Part shown: positions 62,170 to 64,000 of the stretch, piece by piece
Layout: each line of letters opens with the position of its first letter
Numbering within the stretch: the first letter of the stretch is position 1
Source: an uncultured Bacilli bacterium
GTDB taxonomy: Bacteria; Bacillota_I; Bacilli_A; RF39; UBA660
Direction of reading: 5' to 3'
Assembly: GCA_934086395.1 (NCBI GenBank)
Contig: CAKOIE010000003.1
Span: forward strand, 1 to 64,000
DNA length: 64,000 nucleotides
Translations under genes and position numbers: made by a program
Notes under the pieces: generated by a model
What the model was told of the DNA's origin: nothing
Database searches by the model: none
The model's input: only the letters and a program-made list of their open reading frames with translations

Positions 62170-64000
62170 TTAATTTGTATGTTTTCTTCTATAAAAGATT
62201 CCAGCTCCAGCAAGTCCTACGATTGATAAGATTCCACTTATTAAATAGAATCCAATATTATCTCCAGTTTGTGGATTGTCAGTAGGCACTATAACTTTTG
62301 CTACATTAAATGTTGTAATTGCTTCTCCACCATCATTGAATAATACTTTTAAAGTATGTTCTCCAACTGATAATGTATCAACAAATTCTTTCTTTAATGT
62401 AATTATTGTGCTTCCACTTTCTGCTGTATAATTTTTAGGATCAACTAATTCATTATCAACATATACCTTACCATCATCAAATAATCTAAAGTCAGCATTT
62501 ATTTTAAATTTAGCTTCATTATTTTTAGTAATTGTATATTTTTGATTAGCTCCTTCAGTTACTTCATAAACTATTTTTTCAACTACAACTTCTAAATTGA
62601 TATTAGATGTTATATTTGTAAGTTTTAAAGTATCTCCAACCATATCAGCAGTTTTATCAGTTCCATCAACTAGAACTTTAACTAACTTATATCCACTATT
62701 AGCAGTTATAGTAAATTCTTGTGTCTCACCGTAACTTACTGCAACAGCACCGTTTGGAGTAATGGTAGCACCATCTACATCTTTAACAGTTACAGTAAAT
62801 GGTATTTTTTTATAACTTACTTTAACATCTTTTTCTTCGTTTACTGTAAGTTCTATTTTATTACCAATTACAGTAGTTTCTACTGTATTTACTAATACTT
62901 TATCAATCATATATCCAGTATCTGGTGTAAATGTTATTTCAACTTTAGTTCCTTCAACAACACCTATTTTACTTGGTGTAATTGTTCCGTTTCCACCAGG
63001 AACTGATGTTATTACATTAAACTTATCTTTAACATTAACTTCAATATCAATATCAGTTATTGTTTTATAATTTGTAGTATCAGCTGGAGTATATGTAGCT
63101 TTATAAGTATGTGTTCCAACTGTTAATACTGTACTTGCATCATTCCAAGTAAATCTATCAGGAAGAAGAATATCATTTAATGTATCTCCTTTTAAACCAG
63201 TAAGACCAGTTGGTACTGTATAATCTGGTGTTGCTTGAGTGATAGACCAATTTAAAACTAAATCTGTAGTTGTACCATCTTTCCACTCATAATTATCTTT
63301 ATCTTTTAAGGATACTGTAATGCTATAATTTCCAACATTAGTAGCCTTAATATCGCCAGAAAAATTCATCTTATTTGGATCAAAATTACTTTCTTCTGAA
63401 ACTATTTCATCACCTGTATATTCAAAAGTATCTTTAACTAAAGTTAATTTATCAAGTTGAGCTTTTTTAATAGTGAATGCTACACTAAATGTTCCAGTGT
63501 AATTTGCATTAGTATCAGGAACTTTATATGTTACTGTATAAGTACCGGCATTTGTAGGTGCTGTAGCACTACTATAAGATGTAGAACCAGTTCCTTCATA
63601 TAATACTTCTAGATCACTAACATTTACTGTTCCAACATTAACACTAATTGTTCCTGTTGGCTTTTTAGGATTTCCATCATAAGTAAATGTTTCATTATTA
63701 GAAAGTCCTGAAATATTTACATCAGTTTTATTTACAACATGAACTGTAAAGTCTTTTGTTGTTTCTTTCCATTCAGGAGTATTATCGCCACCAAGATCCA
63801 TTTTTGCTGCTGTAACAGTCATTACAACATCTCCTTCAGTAGCTCCTGCTACATATTCATCATTTGTAGCATCATATGTAAGTGCTGTTCCTGATTTGAT
63901 AGTAAAATCAATGTTTCCTACATTTCCAGTTACTGATTGTTCTAAATAACCTTTTGATATAGAACCATTAACTTTTACATATTGATCTGCGATTGCTAAA
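62170..64000 (-). CDS. Sortase-anchored repeat surface protein (5-prime end outside window)
   Basis: Open from the window edge to 62170, at least 610 aa. Order of domains: an N-terminal Ig-like part, an MBG-type repeat (FTYDGNPKKPTGTISV, TNAGTYTVTYKV), a second related repeat (FEYTGDEI, ATNVGNYSITVSL), a Ig-like part with LTVGTHTYKATYTPADT, then two InlB-B-like repeats (GGNGTITPSKIGVVEGTKVE; DGATITPNGAVAVSYGE) and an Ig-like end. The C-terminus has NPQTGD, a membrane helix (ISGILSIVGLAGAGIF) and YRRKHTN: a class B sortase signal. The sortase at 56942 is its likely enzyme. Confidence 0.9.
   Translation of the reverse strand, partial: LAIADQYVKVNGSISKGYLEQSVTGNVGNIDFTIKSGTALTYDATNDEYVAGATEGDVVMTVTAAKMDLGGDNTPEWKETTKDFTVHVVNKTDVNISGLSNNETFTYDGNPKKPTGTISVNVGTVNVSDLEVLYEGTGSTSYSSATAPTNAGTYTVTYKVPDTNANYTGTFSVAFTIKKAQLDKLTLVKDTFEYTGDEIVSEESNFDPNKMNFSGDIKATNVGNYSITVSLKDKDNYEWKDGTTTDLVLNWSITQATPDYTVPTGLTGLKGDTLNDILLPDRFTWNDASTVLTVGTHTYKATYTPADTTNYKTITDIDIEVNVKDKFNVITSVPGGNGTITPSKIGVVEGTKVEITFTPDTGYMIDKVLVNTVETTVIGNKIELTVNEEKDVKVSYKKIPFTVTVKDVDGATITPNGAVAVSYGETQEFTITANSGYKLVKVLVDGTDKTADMVGDTLKLTNITSNINLEVVVEKIVYEVTEGANQKYTITKNNEAKFKINADFRLFDDGKVYVDNELVDPKNYTAESGSTIITLKKEFVDTLSVGEHTLKVLFNDGGEAITTFNVAKVIVPTDNPQTGDNIGFYLISGILSIVGLAGAGIFYRRKHTN

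Noticed and set aside
1..64000. Retroelement reverse transcriptase or template repeat within the window
   Set aside because: No ORF shows reverse-transcriptase motifs and no second GC-rich copy of the variable segment is visible; if it exists it is outside.
1..64000. Mycoplasma code (TGA as Trp)
   Set aside because: Several genes end in TGA within ATGA overlaps, and Trp codons are TGG throughout, including in RodA and the surface proteins.

Overview
The window is AT-rich, tightly packed, low-GC Gram-positive DNA. The house-keeping genes are typical of Bacillota or the wall-bearing relatives of Mycoplasmatota: RodA, FtsK/SpoIIIE, ScpA/ScpB, MutL, MiaA, YqeG-YqeH, TrmD-RimM, Der, GreA and a yrrM-yrrN-yrrO-like set. 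TGA acts as a stop, because several gene pairs overlap as ATGA (for example at 38393, 39543, 40262 and 22964) and Trp is TGG. This is therefore code 11, not the Mycoplasma code. A SpoIIP-like amidase, a sortase with a matching NPQTG substrate and many anchored exported proteins argue for a peptidoglycan wall. An uncultured gut Bacilli lineage is my guess; the exact taxon cannot be told from this sequence. Almost all genes are on the minus strand.

Layout. 1-2.8 kb: two tandem copies (one cut by the edge) of a membrane-anchored surface protein with a hypervariable C-terminal lectin-like segment; a third copy is at 31.98-33.7 kb. 2.8-10 kb: ATP-grasp, a SpoIIP-like protein and an exported-protein operon with a 1098-aa protein. 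10.1-13.1 kb: a short plus-strand group (CPBP protease, dead metallophosphoesterase, small Tyr-rich protein) and RodA. 13.1-21.4 kb: a DUF4143 ATPase, then a VWA/solute-binding, XpaC, solute-binding, TelA, SpoVK-like AAA operon whose last gene has had its 3-prime end duplicated. 21.5-26 kb: tRNA-Leu(CAA), scpB-scpA, ftsK. 26.0-26.8 kb: two type I toxin-antitoxin-like modules. 26.8-31.8 kb: phosphoesterase, miaA, mutL, yqeH, yqeG. 33.8-37.3 kb: glycosyltransferase and a frameshifted surface gene. 37.3-42.7 kb: trmD-rimM-GDPD-like-spoU-M48-der. 42.7-43.4 kb: two more type I modules. 43.5-46.6 kb: greA, two U32 proteins, methyltransferase. 46.7-49.6 kb: tandem array of coiled-coil membrane paralogues. 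49.6-52.5 kb: Imm26-domain gene, a decayed and an intact type III (CptIN-like) toxin-antitoxin locus. 53-64 kb: anchored proteins, a double-HTH regulator with a class B sortase, Fic, a phosphoesterase, GT39, a frameshifted small gene and an NPQTG-anchored MBG-repeat surface protein cut by the window end.

Three things stand out. First, the three surface paralogues combine a seven-G tract inside the promoter spacer (a porA-like phase-variation architecture) with a 31-codon hypervariable segment. In one copy that segment is 56 percent GC and only about 10 percent A on the coding strand, the footprint expected of a diversity-generating retroelement target. Second, four modules share one design: a 25-30 aa hydrophobic peptide, a sense promoter, a convergent antisense promoter with exact 17-bp spacing, a shared 5-prime box on both RNAs and a bidirectional terminator in the middle. 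They look like a family of Fst/par-type type I toxin-antitoxin loci. Third, a complete CptIN-type type III locus lies beside its own deletion relic.

All function calls rest on motif recognition by eye. No database search was run.
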